Shown: positions 27,047 through 36,273 of the stretch, in pieces
Position numbering within the stretch: the stretch's first letter is position 1
How the letters are laid out: the number at the start of each line of letters is the position of its first letter
Source of the DNA: Rhodospirillales bacterium
GTDB lineage: Bacteria; Pseudomonadota; Alphaproteobacteria; Rhodospirillales; Casp-alpha2
Assembly: GCA_023145215.1 (NCBI GenBank)
Contig: JAGLED010000002.1
Location: 1-64,000 of the forward strand
Direction: 5' to 3'
Length of the DNA: 64,000 bases
The notes under the pieces: generated by a model
Seen by the model: only the letters and a program-made list of their open reading frames with translations
Database searches by the model: none
What the model was told of the DNA's origin: nothing
Translations under genes and position numbers: made by a program

Positions 27047-28498
27047 ATGCAGCCGACGTCACCCAATTTCAAACAGAACGCGCGCGACGCCATCGCGGAC
27101 GATCCCCTGCAGGCGGCGCTCGCCAAGCTTGCCGTCGGTTTCCCGATGCGCAGGCTGGAGGCGGCGGCCCGCCTGCCGGAATTCGAAGACCTCCGCGATC
27201 AGGCCCGCGATATCAAGAACCATGTTCTCGAGAACCTCGACCATTATCTCGAGGCGTATGAGAAGAAAGTCATCGACAGCGGCGGTCACGTGCACTGGTG
27301 CCGCGACGCGAAGGAAGCGCGCGAAACCATTCTGGATATCTGCCGCAAGGCGGACGCCAAGACGGTCACCAAATCCAAGTCGATGATTTCGGAGGAGATC
27401 GCGGTGAATGCGTATCTTGAAGAGAACGGTATCGAACCGGTCGAAACCGATCTTGGCGAATACATCATTCAGCTGAGGAAAGAACCGCCCAGCCACATCA
27501 TCGCCCCGGCGATCCATCTGTCGAAGGAACAGGTTGCCGACACGTTCCGTAATTCGCACATCGATCTCGCAGCCGACCGGGATCTTGAAGAACCTCGTGC
27601 GCTTCTCGAAGAAGCCCGCGCCAGGCTGCGTGAAAAATTCCTGGGTGCGGACGTCGGGCTGACCGGCGCCAATATGCTGATCGCCGAGACGGGCACGAAC
27701 GTGCTGGTGACCAACGAAGGGAACGCAGACCTCACCAACAATCTGCCGCGCGTCCACGTCGTGATTGCGTCGATCGAAAAGATCGTCCCCACGCTGGAAG
27801 ATGCGTCGACCATCCTTCGTGTGCTGGCGCGTTCAGCGACCGGGCAGGATATCTCGGTCTACACCACGTTCTGCACCGGGCCGCGGCGTCCCGAGGATCT
27901 GGACGGTCCGGAGGAATATCACGTCGTGCTGCTGGATAACGGCCGTAGCGAGATGATCGGCTCCGAATTCCACGAGATGCTGCGCTGTATCCGCTGCGGG
28001 GCGTGCCTCAATCACTGCCCGATCTACAAATCCGTCGGGGGCCATGCCTACGGGTGGGTCTATTCCGGGCCGATGGGGGCTGTCTTGATCCCCAATCTGA
28101 TCGGCATGGAAGAGGCGCAGCACCTCCCCAACGCATCGACCCTGTGTGGGAAGTGCGAAAGCGTCTGCCCGATGCGGATTCCGTTGCCGAAGATGCTCCG
28201 CAAGTGGCGGGAACGGCAGTTCAAGGCTGAAATGGGTTCTTCGACAGCCCGCTGGGCGCTGAGAAGCTGGGCCTGGCTTGCCAAGCGGCCGGCGCTTTAC
28301 CGCTGGACCATGACCGCCGGTGTGGCGTTGCTGAGCCAGTTCGGCGGTCGGGGCCGGTTCAAATCCCTGCCCCTCGCCGGCGGCTGGACATCGAAACGGG
28401 ACCTGGCGGCGCCCGCAGGCGACACGTTCATCAATCAATACCACAAAGGCGCACGAGGAGATCAAAGCGGTGCGCTTATGCGCAAAAAGGTGCACTGA
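27047..28498 (+). CDS. lutB: L-lactate utilisation protein LutB (LldF), 4Fe-4S protein
   Basis: Central electron-carrying subunit of LutABC. 483 residues. The N-terminal LUD domain includes TKSKSMISEEIAVN and TGANMLIAETGTNVLVTNEGN. Two 4Fe-4S binding motifs follow, CIRCGACLNHCP and CGKCESVCPMRIP, and the C-terminus has the LutB tail around KRDLAAPAGDTF. It overlaps lutC by one base (TGATG). Spacing and order lutA-lutB-lutC are typical. Confidence 0.93.
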   Translation: MQPTSPNFKQNARDAIADDPLQAALAKLAVGFPMRRLEAAARLPEFEDLRDQARDIKNHVLENLDHYLEAYEKKVIDSGGHVHWCRDAKEARETILDICRKADAKTVTKSKSMISEEIAVNAYLEENGIEPVETDLGEYIIQLRKEPPSHIIAPAIHLSKEQVADTFRNSHIDLAADRDLEEPRALLEEARARLREKFLGADVGLTGANMLIAETGTNVLVTNEGNADLTNNLPRVHVVIASIEKIVPTLEDASTILRVLARSATGQDISVYTTFCTGPRRPEDLDGPEEYHVVLLDNGRSEMIGSEFHEMLRCIRCGACLNHCPIYKSVGGHAYGWVYSGPMGAVLIPNLIGMEEAQHLPNASTLCGKCESVCPMRIPLPKMLRKWRERQFKAEMGSSTARWALRSWAWLAKRPALYRWTMTAGVALLSQFGGRGRFKSLPLAGGWTSKRDLAAPAGDTFINQYHKGARGDQSGALMRKKVH

Positions 28499-29178
28499 TG
28501 GCGGCGCGCGAAGAGATTCTTGACAGGCTGCGCGCTAAATTAGGGCATTCAGATGCCCTTAATGGCGAAAACCCAGCGCTTAAGCACATAGAAGATCACC
28601 ACAAGAACCTTATCCCGAAGCGCGGCAGCCTCGACAAGGCGCAACGCGTTGATCTTTTTGTGCAAGAAGCAACACGCGTGAACGCCACCGTGGTGCGTGT
28701 CGGAAGCTTCGACGATGTGCCGGATCAGGTCAGCGCCTATCTGCGTGAGCATCAACTGCCGGCGAAGATCAAAATCGCCCCGCACCACTCGCTCAAATCC
28801 CTCGATTGGCAGCAGAAAACGTCCCTCATGGTGGATGAAGGCCGGGGCAAGGGAGATGACGGGGTCTCGGTCAGCGTGGCCTACGGCGGCGTTGCGGAGA
28901 CTGGCACACTGGTGATGTCGTCGGGTCCACAGACGCCGACCTCGCTGAACTTCCTGCCCCTCGACCATATCGTGGTGCTGGAGGCCGATCGGATTGCCGG
29001 TGACTATGAAGCGGTGTGGGAGCGGCTGCGGGCCCAGTTCGGACCGGGCAAGCTGCCGCGCACGGTCAATTGGATCACCGGGCCGTCCAGGACAGCGGAT
29101 ATCGAACAAACGCTTCTGCTGGGCGCGCATGGCCCGCAGCGCCTGCATATCCTGATCGTCGATCCATCGGAAAGTTAA
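28498..29178 (+). CDS. lutC: L-lactate utilisation protein LutC (LldG)
   Basis: LUD-domain subunit of LutABC, 226 residues. Key family segments are GVSVSVAYGGVAETGTLV and the following SSGPQTPTSLNFLPLDHIVVL, then TGPSRTADIEQTLLLGAHGP, which is diagnostic. It has no Fe-S cysteines, as expected. The downstream Smr gene starts 2 bases after the stop, so lutABC-smr could be cotranscribed. No lactate permease or GntR-type lutR regulator is present here. Confidence 0.93.
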   Translation: MAAREEILDRLRAKLGHSDALNGENPALKHIEDHHKNLIPKRGSLDKAQRVDLFVQEATRVNATVVRVGSFDDVPDQVSAYLREHQLPAKIKIAPHHSLKSLDWQQKTSLMVDEGRGKGDDGVSVSVAYGGVAETGTLVMSSGPQTPTSLNFLPLDHIVVLEADRIAGDYEAVWERLRAQFGPGKLPRTVNWITGPSRTADIEQTLLLGAHGPQRLHILIVDPSES

Positions 29179-29179
29179 C

Positions 29180-29767
29180 GTGGGCGGGGAAAAGCGCCCG
29201 CGCCGCCGCCATCTGAGCGCCGATGAAAAGGCGCTTTGGGACTACGTCACGCAATCGGTGAAACGCTCGAGCGCGGATGGGACGCCCCTTCCCCACGATC
29301 AAGACGACCCGGACGATGCCGGTGAGCCCGCCCCCACCCCAAAGAAAACCCGTGTGCGCCAACGTTTGATCGAACCCCCGCTGCTGCCGCCGGTCCCGAA
29401 CCCGGTGCCGTTGTCGCACGGGACCACGGTCGGTATGGATCGGCGCACGGCGCAGCGATTGCGACGGGGCAAACTGGATGTGGAGGCGACCCTCGACCTG
29501 CACGGGCACACCCAGGCCGCGGCGCACCGGACCCTCGAACGCTTTCTTCATGATGGGTACATGGCCGGCACGCGGACCGTTCTGGTGATTACGGGTAAGG
29601 GCGACCGTCTGGGCGGCCGGCCGGGTATTCTGCGTGACACGGTGCCCCGCTGGTTCAATGAAATGCCGATGCGTCAATGGGTTGCGGGCTTTTCTTATGC
29701 CGCGCCCAAAGATGGCGGCGATGGTGCCTTGTATGTGCGTCTGAAACGCCGGAAACCGTCCCGCTGA
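29180..29767 (+). CDS. Smr domain-containing protein
   Basis: Protein with a C-terminal small MutS-related (Smr) domain, a nuclease-like fold found in MutS2 C-termini. 195 residues from GTG 29180, 2 bases after lutC. The N-terminal half is basic and proline-rich, probably disordered. The Smr domain starts near residue 95 with LDVEATLDLHGHTQAAAH and includes VLVITGKGDR and GILRDTVPRWF. In many alphaproteobacteria this gene follows mltA directly; here lutABC lies between them. In vivo substrate unknown. Confidence 0.87.
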   Translation: MGGEKRPRRRHLSADEKALWDYVTQSVKRSSADGTPLPHDQDDPDDAGEPAPTPKKTRVRQRLIEPPLLPPVPNPVPLSHGTTVGMDRRTAQRLRRGKLDVEATLDLHGHTQAAAHRTLERFLHDGYMAGTRTVLVITGKGDRLGGRPGILRDTVPRWFNEMPMRQWVAGFSYAAPKDGGDGALYVRLKRRKPSR

Positions 29768-29788
29768 AAACCCGCCGTGCTGGCGAGA

Positions 29789-29802
29789 AATTCTTAAGAA
29801 TT
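29789..29802. promoter_or_regulatory. 14-bp perfect palindrome, candidate operator of the XRE regulator
   Basis: AATTCTTAAGAATT is fully symmetric and ends 19 bases before the ATG of the XRE-family gene, in a 54-bp gap. The position suits autorepression. Confidence 0.55.
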
Positions 29803-29821
29803 AAGAGTCTAGAGTGCAAAC

Positions 29822-30205
29822 ATGACTCCGTTTGGTAAACGCGTGCGTGAACACCGCCTGGCGCGGAAGATAACGCTGAAGCAGATGGCCGCCGATCTCG
29901 GCGTGTCGGCGGCGTATTTTTCCGCGTTGGAACACGGTCACCGCGGCCGGCCGAGCTCCGGGCTGGTGGCGCAGATCTGCGGGTATTTCGATCTGATGTG
30001 GGACGAAGCGGAGGAAATGAAGCGCCTGGCTGAACTTTCTCACCCCAAAGTCACGGTCAACACCGCCGGGCTCAGCCCGAAAGCGACCGAGCTTGCCAAC
30101 TTACTAGCGGAAAACATCGAGGAAATGGACGACGACACCCTCGACTGGGTGATCGCCGAGGTGAAGTTGCGTATCGGCACCCGGCCCGAAGGCCCGACGC
30201 ACTGA
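29822..30205 (+). CDS. XRE-family helix-turn-helix regulator
   Basis: DNA-binding protein of 127 residues. The N-terminal HTH (about 5-60) has the form FGKRVREHRLARKITLKQMA then LGVSAAYFSALEHGHRGRPS, a typical XRE/Cro recognition helix. The C-terminal part is acidic and helical (ENIEEMDDDTLDWVIAEVKL) and may dimerise. A perfect palindrome sits just upstream and may be its site. It ends 3 bases from the hslU stop, convergent. The gene is conserved next to hslVU in alphaproteobacteria, but its targets are not known from the sequence. Confidence 0.85.
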   Translation: MTPFGKRVREHRLARKITLKQMAADLGVSAAYFSALEHGHRGRPSSGLVAQICGYFDLMWDEAEEMKRLAELSHPKVTVNTAGLSPKATELANLLAENIEEMDDDTLDWVIAEVKLRIGTRPEGPTH

Positions 30206-30208
30206 GTC

Positions 30209-31519
30209 CTAGAGAATAAACTTCGACACGTCGGCGTTGCGCGCCAGGTCGGAGACTTGCTTCTTCACGTACTCCGCATCGACGGTGATCTCGCTGCCGC
30301 TTTGTTCGGAGGCGGTGTAGCTGATCTCTTCCAGAAGCTTTTCCATCACCGTGTGCAGCCGCCGGGCGCCGATGTTCTCGACACCCTGGTTGATCTCGGC
30401 GGACAGATCCGCGATCTCGTCGATGGCATCGTCGGTAAACGTGAGTGTCAGATCCTCAACGCCCATCAGCGCCGTGTACTGCTTGACGAGGCTCGCTTCC
30501 GGTTCGGTCAGTATGCGCACGAAGTCGTCGCGGGTCAGCGCGCTCAGGTTGACGCGGATCGGCAGACGCCCCTGCAGTTCAGGCAGCATGTCGGCGGGCT
30601 TGGCGATATGGAAGGCACCGGATGCGATGAACAGGATATGATCGGTCTTTACGGGCCCGTGCTTCGTCGCGACGGTGGTGCCCTCGATCAACGGCAGAAG
30701 GTCGCGCTGCACCCCTTCCCGGCTGACGTCCGCGCCCTGGCGCTCGGACCGGGCGGTAATCTTGTCGATTTCGTCCAGGAACACGATCCCGTTGTTTTCG
30801 ACGTTGGAGGTCGCTTCCTTCAGGACTTCTTCTTCATCCAGAAGCTTGTCGGCTTCCTCGCGCAAAAGAAGATCGTAGGAGTCGTCGACGGTAATCCGTT
30901 TTTTCTTGGTCTGTTGACCGAACGCCTTACCCAACATGTCGTTGAGATTGATCATCCCCATCTGCGCGCCGGGCATGCCGGGAATGTCGAAGGTCGGCAT
31001 CCCGCCGCCGCCGCTCTCGGAAAGCTCAACCTCGATTTCCTTGTCGCCGAGCTCCCCGTTGCGCAGTTTCGTGCGGAATTTCTCTTTCGTATCCTGCGAT
31101 GCGTTCTCGCCGACCAGTGCGTCGACGACACGGCCTTCGGCGTTCAGTTCGGCCTGCGCGGTGACGCGTTTGCGCATCTTGTCGCGGCTCATGTGGATCG
31201 CGACTTCCAGAAGATCGCGAACGATCTGTTCCACGTCCCGCCCGACATAGCCCACTTCCGTGAACTTGGTTGCCTCGACCTTGATGAACGGCGCCTGCGC
31301 CAGTTTCGCCAGGCGCCGGGCGATCTCGGTCTTACCCACACCGGTCGGGCCGATCATCAGAATGTTCTTGGGCAGCACCTCTTCGCGCATATCGTCCGCC
31401 AGCTGCTGACGGCGCCAGCGGTTTCTCAAGGCGATGGCGACGGCCTTCTTCGCGTCCTTCTGGCCGATGATGTAGCGGTCGAGTTCGGAGACGATCTCGC
31501 GCGGGGTGAAATTGCTCAT
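30209..31519 (-). CDS. hslU: ATP-dependent protease ATPase subunit HslU
   Basis: AAA+ unfoldase that feeds proteins to the HslV peptidase. 436 residues. P-loop [15 protein letters not shown] near residue 57, Walker [11 protein letters not shown], the pore motif GYVGRDVE near residue 90 and the intermediate domain around 110-240. The C-terminus ends DVSKFIL, matching the conserved hydrophobic tail that docks into HslV. The ATG overlaps the hslV stop by 4 bases. Confidence 0.97.
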   Translation of the reverse strand: MSNFTPREIVSELDRYIIGQKDAKKAVAIALRNRWRRQQLADDMREEVLPKNILMIGPTGVGKTEIARRLAKLAQAPFIKVEATKFTEVGYVGRDVEQIVRDLLEVAIHMSRDKMRKRVTAQAELNAEGRVVDALVGENASQDTKEKFRTKLRNGELGDKEIEVELSESGGGGMPTFDIPGMPGAQMGMINLNDMLGKAFGQQTKKKRITVDDSYDLLLREEADKLLDEEEVLKEATSNVENNGIVFLDEIDKITARSERQGADVSREGVQRDLLPLIEGTTVATKHGPVKTDHILFIASGAFHIAKPADMLPELQGRLPIRVNLSALTRDDFVRILTEPEASLVKQYTALMGVEDLTLTFTDDAIDEIADLSAEINQGVENIGARRLHTVMEKLLEEISYTASEQSGSEITVDAEYVKKQVSDLARNADVSKFIL

Positions 31520-32067
31520 AGTTTCTCAATCACGAAATTATTGTTTGTATAGACGCAGATCTCGGCGGCGACGGACATGGATCTTTTTGCAATGTCTTCG
31601 GCGCTCAGATCGTCGAAATCGATCAGCGCGCGGGCCGCGGAAAGCGCATAATTACCGCCCGACCCGATCCCGATCAGTCCGTCCTGGGGCTCCAGGACAT
31701 CGCCGTTCCCGGTGAGAATCAAGGAAACATCCTTGTCGGCGACGGCCATCATGGCCTCGAGCCGCCTGAGATAACGATCCGTCCGCCAGTCCTTGGCCAG
31801 CTCGACGCAGGCCCGCATCAGCTGGTTGGGATACTGATCCAGCTTGCCTTCAAGCCGTTCGAAAAGGGTAAACGCATCGGCGGTCGCGCCGGCGAAGCCC
31901 GCGATGACGTTGTCGCCCGCAAGCCGGCGCACCTTCCTGGCGTTCGCCTTGACCACGGTTTCACCCAGACTGACCTGGCCGTCGCCGGCGATGACGACGG
32001 AACCGTTCTTGCGCACCGACAAGATCGTCGTCGCGTGCCATGAAGTGGGGGACGTTTCGGCGGACAT
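31516..32067 (-). CDS. hslV: ATP-dependent protease peptidase subunit HslV
   Basis: Proteasome-like threonine protease, 183 residues from ATG 32067, which has an ideal AAGGAG ribosome binding site in its leader. Propeptide [12 protein letters not shown] precedes the catalytic Thr13 of the mature enzyme ([10 protein letters not shown]). [25 protein letters not shown] and [15 protein letters not shown] are family blocks. An extra 10 codons of upstream open frame lack a ribosome binding site. Divergent from hisB across 207 bp. Confidence 0.96.
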   Translation of the reverse strand: MSAETSPTSWHATTILSVRKNGSVVIAGDGQVSLGETVVKANARKVRRLAGDNVIAGFAGATADAFTLFERLEGKLDQYPNQLMRACVELAKDWRTDRYLRRLEAMMAVADKDVSLILTGNGDVLEPQDGLIGIGSGGNYALSAARALIDFDDLSAEDIAKRSMSVAAEICVYTNNNFVIEKL

Positions 32068-32217
32068 GAAATCTCCTTGGCCGGGATCGGCCGGCAATCT
32101 CAGTCGCGGCCGAAAAGGATCGTTCCCCTATGTGGTCCGTTCCGGCCAAGCGGTCAAGTGACTGGCCGTTCGGGTGGACACGCGTCGGGGCTGGCAGACC
32201 GTGAATCAACCTGCTAG

Positions 32218-32264
32218 AAGAACTGCGTTCTTTGCAGGAGACCCATTCCTGCACAGTTGCAGGA
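32218..32264 (+). promoter_or_regulatory. hisB leader with mutually exclusive hairpins
   Basis: A first hairpin AAGAAC-TGC-GTTCTT spans 32218-32232. Then arm A TGCAGGA (32233-32239), arm B TCCTGCA (32247-32253) and arm A' TGCAGGA (32258-32264) follow. B can pair perfectly with A (7-nt loop) or with A' (4-nt loop). A' overlaps the hisB ribosome binding site AGGAG (32261-32265). Pairing B-A' would hide it and B-A would free it. No His-rich leader peptide is evident. Confidence 0.5.
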
Positions 32265-32274
32265 GAACCCTTTG

Positions 32275-32862
32275 ATGCGCACAGCGACCATCGAACGCAA
32301 GACCAAGGAAACGGATATTTCCGTGAGCCTCGATCTCGACGGCACCGGGAAGTACGACGTCTCGACCGGTATCGGGTTCCTTGACCACATGCTGGAGCAG
32401 CTTTCGCGCCACAGCCTGATGGACCTGACCGTGAAGGCGAAGGGCGATCTGCATATCGATTTCCACCACACCACCGAGGATACGGGCATCGCCATCGGTG
32501 AGGCGTTCTCCAAGGCGCTCGGCGAGCGCAAGGGCATCACGCGCTATGCCAGCGCCCTGATCCCGATGGATGAAACGCTGACCCGCGTCGCCATCGACAT
32601 TTCGAACCGCCCGTACCTGATCTGGAAAGTGGACTTCACCAAGCCGAAGCTCGGCGATATGGACACGGAATTGTTCAAGGAATGGTTTCAGGCATTCGCG
32701 CAGGCGGCGGGCATCACGCTTCACGTCGAAAATCTTTATGGTGAGAACAATCACCACATCGTCGAGAGCTGTTACAAGGGACTTGCCCGCGCACTCCGTG
32801 ACGGCATTACCATTGACCCCCGCAAGGCCGATGAGGTGCCGTCCACCAAGGGTGTCCTCTAA
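32275..32862 (+). CDS. hisB: Imidazoleglycerol-phosphate dehydratase
   Basis: Sixth step of histidine synthesis, dehydration of imidazoleglycerol phosphate. 195 residues from ATG 32275, preceded by AGGAG at 32261-32265; the in-frame TTG at 32257 is less likely. The two manganese-binding motifs [14 protein letters not shown] and [18 protein letters not shown] are intact. It is the monofunctional form without the histidinol phosphatase domain. First gene of hisB-DUF2628-hisH-hisA-hisF-hisE-HIT. Confidence 0.96.
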   Translation: MRTATIERKTKETDISVSLDLDGTGKYDVSTGIGFLDHMLEQLSRHSLMDLTVKAKGDLHIDFHHTTEDTGIAIGEAFSKALGERKGITRYASALIPMDETLTRVAIDISNRPYLIWKVDFTKPKLGDMDTELFKEWFQAFAQAAGITLHVENLYGENNHHIVESCYKGLARALRDGITIDPRKADEVPSTKGVL

Positions 32863-32884
32863 ACTTTCCGGAGTACGTTAACCG

Positions 32885-33289
32885 ATGCGGCTTTACTCGG
32901 TATACCTCCGCGACCACGGCCGGATGCCGTTGGAAGACCTTGTTCTGGTCAAGGAAGGCTTTTCGTGGCCGGGGTTCTTCTTCACGTTCGTCTGGGCGCT
33001 CTGGACCCGCATGTGGCTGCCGGCGATCGTGCTGTTCACGGTGATCGCGCTGGCCGGTTTCGGCGTGCAGAAGCTGGGGCTCGGTGAAGATCTCGAGGGT
33101 ATGACATCGATCCTGCTCGCCCTCTCGATTGGGCTGGTCGGAAACGACATCCGCCGCTGGTGGCTCGATCAGAAAGGCTACCAGGAAGTCGCCGTCGTCA
33201 GTGGCAAGAATGCCGAAGACGCGGCGCGGCGATTCCTCGACGCCGCCGACATCGACCGCAGCGGCATTTATCCCGGTCTTTCCAGATGA
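32885..33289 (+). CDS. DUF2628 membrane protein in the his operon
   Basis: Uncharacterised membrane protein, 134 residues. DUF2628-like opening (MRLYSVYLR then [21 protein letters not shown]), with hydrophobic segments near 37-50, 53-70 and 82-96, and a soluble C-terminus with [20 protein letters not shown]. It lies 22 bases after hisB and overlaps hisH by 3-4 bases (ATGA), so it is translated within the his operon. The link to histidine synthesis is only positional; similar proteins occur between hisB and hisH in other alphaproteobacteria. Confidence 0.83.
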   Translation: MRLYSVYLRDHGRMPLEDLVLVKEGFSWPGFFFTFVWALWTRMWLPAIVLFTVIALAGFGVQKLGLGEDLEGMTSILLALSIGLVGNDIRRWWLDQKGYQEVAVVSGKNAEDAARRFLDAADIDRSGIYPGLSR

Positions 33290-33930
33290 GCATCGTCATC
33301 GTCGATTACGGGTCGGGTAACCTGCGCTCCGCCGCCCGGGCGTTCGAGCGCGCGGTCAAGGAAGCCGGCCTGCCGGACAAAGTGATGGTGACGGGCGATC
33401 CGTACGCGGTGCGTCTCGCCGACCGGGTCGTGTTACCGGGCGTCGGCGCGTTCGCGGATTGCAAGCGGGGGCTCTGGGCCGTGGACGGCATGCCGGAAGC
33501 GCTGCGAGAACACGTGATCGACAAAGGGAACCCGTTCTTCGGGATTTGCGTCGGTATGCAGTTGATGGCCACCAGGGGTCTTGAGCATGGCGAGACCGAG
33601 GGCTTCGGCTGGATCGAAGGCGCGGTGGACCGCATCACCCCCGACGATCCGTCTCTCAAGATTCCGCACATGGGCTGGAACGAGCTTTTGCTCCCGGATG
33701 ACCCCCACCCTCTTTTCGATGGGCTGGAGACGGGATCGCACGTCTACTTCGTGCACTCCTACCATATGAAGGCGGAAAACCCGTCGAACGTACTGGCGAA
33801 TGCGGATTACGGCGGCCCGATCACCGCCGCCGTCGGCCGCGACAATATGGTCGGAACGCAGTTCCACCCGGAGAAAAGTCAGGCCGCCGGATTGCGCATC
33901 ATCAGCAATTTCCTGAGGTGGAAGCCATGA
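33286..33930 (+). CDS. hisH: Imidazole glycerol phosphate synthase, glutaminase subunit
   Basis: Provides ammonia from glutamine to HisF. 214 residues from ATG 33286 ([20 protein letters not shown]), overlapping the DUF2628 stop; the frame upstream belongs to the previous gene's shadow. Class I amidotransferase triad is visible: nucleophile Cys in GICVGMQLM, and His and Glu in [15 protein letters not shown] near residue 50 is the oxyanion strand. Overlaps hisA by 4 bases. Confidence 0.96.
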   Translation: MSIVIVDYGSGNLRSAARAFERAVKEAGLPDKVMVTGDPYAVRLADRVVLPGVGAFADCKRGLWAVDGMPEALREHVIDKGNPFFGICVGMQLMATRGLEHGETEGFGWIEGAVDRITPDDPSLKIPHMGWNELLLPDDPHPLFDGLETGSHVYFVHSYHMKAENPSNVLANADYGGPITAAVGRDNMVGTQFHPEKSQAAGLRIISNFLRWKP

Positions 33931-34655
33931 TTTTCTTTCCCGCGATCGATCTCAAGGCGGGCCAGTGCGTTCGGCTGGTGCATGGCGACATGGAACAAGC
34001 GACCGTCTTTAATGACGACCCCGCCGCGCAGGCGCGGGCGTTTGCCGACACGGGCTGCACATGGCTGCACATGGTCGATCTTGACGGCGCCTTCGCCGGC
34101 AAGCCCGAAAATGCGGACGCGGTTTCCGCCGTGTTGGATGCGGTCGATATCAAGGTGCAACTGGGCGGCGGCATTCGCGACATGAAGACCATCGAAGGCT
34201 GGCTCGCGCGTGGGCTGGCACGGGTTATCCTCGGCACGGTCGCCGTCCGGGACCCGGATCTGGTGGTCGCGGCGTGTAAAGAATTCCCGGGCCAGGTCGC
34301 CCTCGGGATCGATGCCCGGGACGGTTACGTCGCCGTTCAGGGCTGGGCCGAGGCGACGGCATTGAAAACCGAAGAGCTTGCAAAAAGATTCGAAGATGCG
34401 GGCGCGGCGGCGCTGATTTTCACCGACATCGGCCGCGACGGGGCGATGCAGGGGCCGAACCTGGATGCCACGCTCGCGCTGGCCGACGCCGTCGATATCC
34501 CGGTGATCCTGTCGGGCGGCGTGTCGTCGATGGAAGACCTCGAAGCGGTGCGTCTGCGCGGCGGCAAATTGGCCGGTGTGATTTCCGGACGTGCAGTCTA
34601 TGACGGGCGCATCGACCCGGGCGCGGCCGTCCGGCTTCTGAAGGAGGCGGCATGA
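33927..34655 (+). CDS. hisA: ProFAR isomerase
   Basis: 1-(5-phosphoribosyl)-5-[(5-phosphoribosylamino)methylideneamino]imidazole-4-carboxamide isomerase, a TIM-barrel enzyme of histidine synthesis. 242 residues from ATG 33927 (ATGA overlap with hisH). Catalytic Asp in [14 protein letters not shown] and Asp in [16 protein letters not shown], plus LGGGIRD and ILSGGVSS phosphate-binding loops. An in-frame GTG at 33918 would add three residues. Overlaps hisF by 4 bases. Confidence 0.95.
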   Translation: MIFFPAIDLKAGQCVRLVHGDMEQATVFNDDPAAQARAFADTGCTWLHMVDLDGAFAGKPENADAVSAVLDAVDIKVQLGGGIRDMKTIEGWLARGLARVILGTVAVRDPDLVVAACKEFPGQVALGIDARDGYVAVQGWAEATALKTEELAKRFEDAGAAALIFTDIGRDGAMQGPNLDATLALADAVDIPVILSGGVSSMEDLEAVRLRGGKLAGVISGRAVYDGRIDPGAAVRLLKEAA

Positions 34656-35416
34656 CGCTCAAGGTCCGCATCATCCCGTGTCTCGATGTCGACCAGGGCC
34701 GCGTGGTCAAGGGCGTCAACTTCGTCGATCTGGTCGATGCCGGCGACCCGGTTGAGCAGGCTAGGGTCTATGACGCCGCCGGCGCGGATGAGCTTTGTTT
34801 CCTGGACATCACCGCCAGCCACGAAAACCGCGAGACGATCTTCGACGTGGTTTCGAGAACCGCCGAGCAGTGCTTCATGCCGCTGACGGTCGGTGGTGGG
34901 GTCCGGACGACGGAGGATATCCGGAAACTTCTTCTGGCCGGTGCCGACAAAGTGTCGATCAACACCGCCGCCGTTCACAACCCCGAGTTCGTTCGCGAAG
35001 CGGCGGAAAAGTTCGGCACCCAGTGCATCGTCGTCGCCGTCGATGCCAAAGCCGTCGCGCCGGGCAAGTTTGAGATTTTCACTCACGGCGGGCGCAAGGA
35101 AACGGGCCTCGATGCCGTCGACTGGGCGGTGCGCATGCAGGAGCTGGGCGCAGGCGAAATCCTGCTGACGTCGATGGACCGCGACGGCACCAAACAGGGT
35201 TTCAATATTCCGCTGACCCGCGCGGTATCGGATGCCCTGACCATCCCGGTGATCGCGTCGGGCGGCGTCGGCAATCTCGATCATCTGGTCGAAGGAGTGA
35301 CGGAGGGGCACGCCTCCGCGGTGCTCGCGGCCTCGATTTTTCATTTCGGTACCTATACGATCGCCGAGGCCAAAGCCCACATGAAAAAGGCTGGCGTTTC
35401 GGTGCGTGATGTGTGA
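34652..35416 (+). CDS. hisF: Imidazole glycerol phosphate synthase, cyclase subunit
   Basis: Synthase partner of HisH: makes imidazole glycerol phosphate and AICAR. 254 residues. Catalytic Asp in [18 protein letters not shown] and Asp in [14 protein letters not shown], with phosphate-binding TVGGGVRT and IASGGVGN loops. ATG overlaps the hisA stop; hisE follows after 12 bases. Confidence 0.96.
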   Translation: MTLKVRIIPCLDVDQGRVVKGVNFVDLVDAGDPVEQARVYDAAGADELCFLDITASHENRETIFDVVSRTAEQCFMPLTVGGGVRTTEDIRKLLLAGADKVSINTAAVHNPEFVREAAEKFGTQCIVVAVDAKAVAPGKFEIFTHGGRKETGLDAVDWAVRMQELGAGEILLTSMDRDGTKQGFNIPLTRAVSDALTIPVIASGGVGNLDHLVEGVTEGHASAVLAASIFHFGTYTIAEAKAHMKKAGVSVRDV

Positions 35417-35428
35417 AGGACGCGACAG

Positions 35429-35761
35429 ATGAGTACTGACAATCCGAGCGAAGTTCTTGAGCGCCTTTTCAAGGTTATCGAAAGCCGGAAGGGCGGCAAT
35501 GCGGACACCTCCTATACCGCCAGGCTACTGGATGGCGGCGCGCCGAAAATCGGCAAGAAACTGAGCGAAGAGGCCGCCGAGGTCACCATCGCGGCCCTTT
35601 CCGAGGGCAAGGACGCGGTGGCGCGCGAAAGTGCGGATCTTCTCTATCACTTGTTGGTGATGTGGGCGGCGATGGGCATCGCGCCCGAAGACGTCTATGC
35701 GGAGCTGAATAAACGCGAGGGGACGTCCGGAATCGACGAGAAGAACAGCCGGCAGAAATAG
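35429..35761 (+). CDS. hisE: Phosphoribosyl-ATP diphosphatase
   Basis: Second step of histidine synthesis, hydrolysis of phosphoribosyl-ATP to phosphoribosyl-AMP. 110 residues, single-domain form without HisI. The all-alpha MazG-like fold shows KIGKKLSEEAAEVTIAAL and the metal-binding ESADLLYHLLVMW. Last biosynthetic gene of the cluster; hisG, hisD, hisC and hisI are not in the window. Confidence 0.95.
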   Translation: MSTDNPSEVLERLFKVIESRKGGNADTSYTARLLDGGAPKIGKKLSEEAAEVTIAALSEGKDAVARESADLLYHLLVMWAAMGIAPEDVYAELNKREGTSGIDEKNSRQK

Positions 35762-35782
35762 ATTCGGAATCGGAACGACACC

Positions 35783-36169
35783 ATGGTTTACGACATGACC
35801 TACAATCCGGAGAACATCTTCGCCAAGATCATCCGTGGCGAGATTCCCTGCGACAAGGTGTACGAGGACGATCACACGCTCGCGTTCAACGACATCAATC
35901 CGCAGGCGCCGGTGCATGTGCTGGTCATCCCCAAGGGCGCGTATGTGAACATGGAGGATTTCCATGCCAAAGCGTCGGATGAAGAGATCGCGGCGCTGAT
36001 CCGTGCCGTCGGCGAGGTCGCGAAGATCAAGGGAATGAGCGATACCGGGTATCGGATCCTGTCGAACACCGGCGAGGATGCACACCAGGAAGTCCCCCAC
36101 CTGCATATCCACGTGGTCGGCAAACGTGACCTCGGCCGCATGCTCGGCAAGCCGAAACCCGAGGCCTGA
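35783..36169 (+). CDS. HIT family hydrolase (HinT-like)
   Basis: Nucleotide-binding phosphoramidase of the histidine-triad family. 128 residues from ATG 35783; ATG 35795 is a close alternative. N-terminal NIFAKIIRGEIPCDKVYED and the C-terminal triad HLHIHVVG are diagnostic of HinT-type members. It follows hisE by 21 bases, a linkage common in alphaproteobacteria. Substrate in vivo is unknown. Confidence 0.92.
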   Translation: MVYDMTYNPENIFAKIIRGEIPCDKVYEDDHTLAFNDINPQAPVHVLVIPKGAYVNMEDFHAKASDEEIAALIRAVGEVAKIKGMSDTGYRILSNTGEDAHQEVPHLHIHVVGKRDLGRMLGKPKPEA

Positions 36170-36273
36170 GCTCTGCGGCACGCGATTTTCCCAAAATCAT
36201 CCTGAAAACCCCTATCTGTTGCGTTTTTGATCGGCTAAGATACTGCATCTTGAGCCCTCAAAGAGTGTAACGG

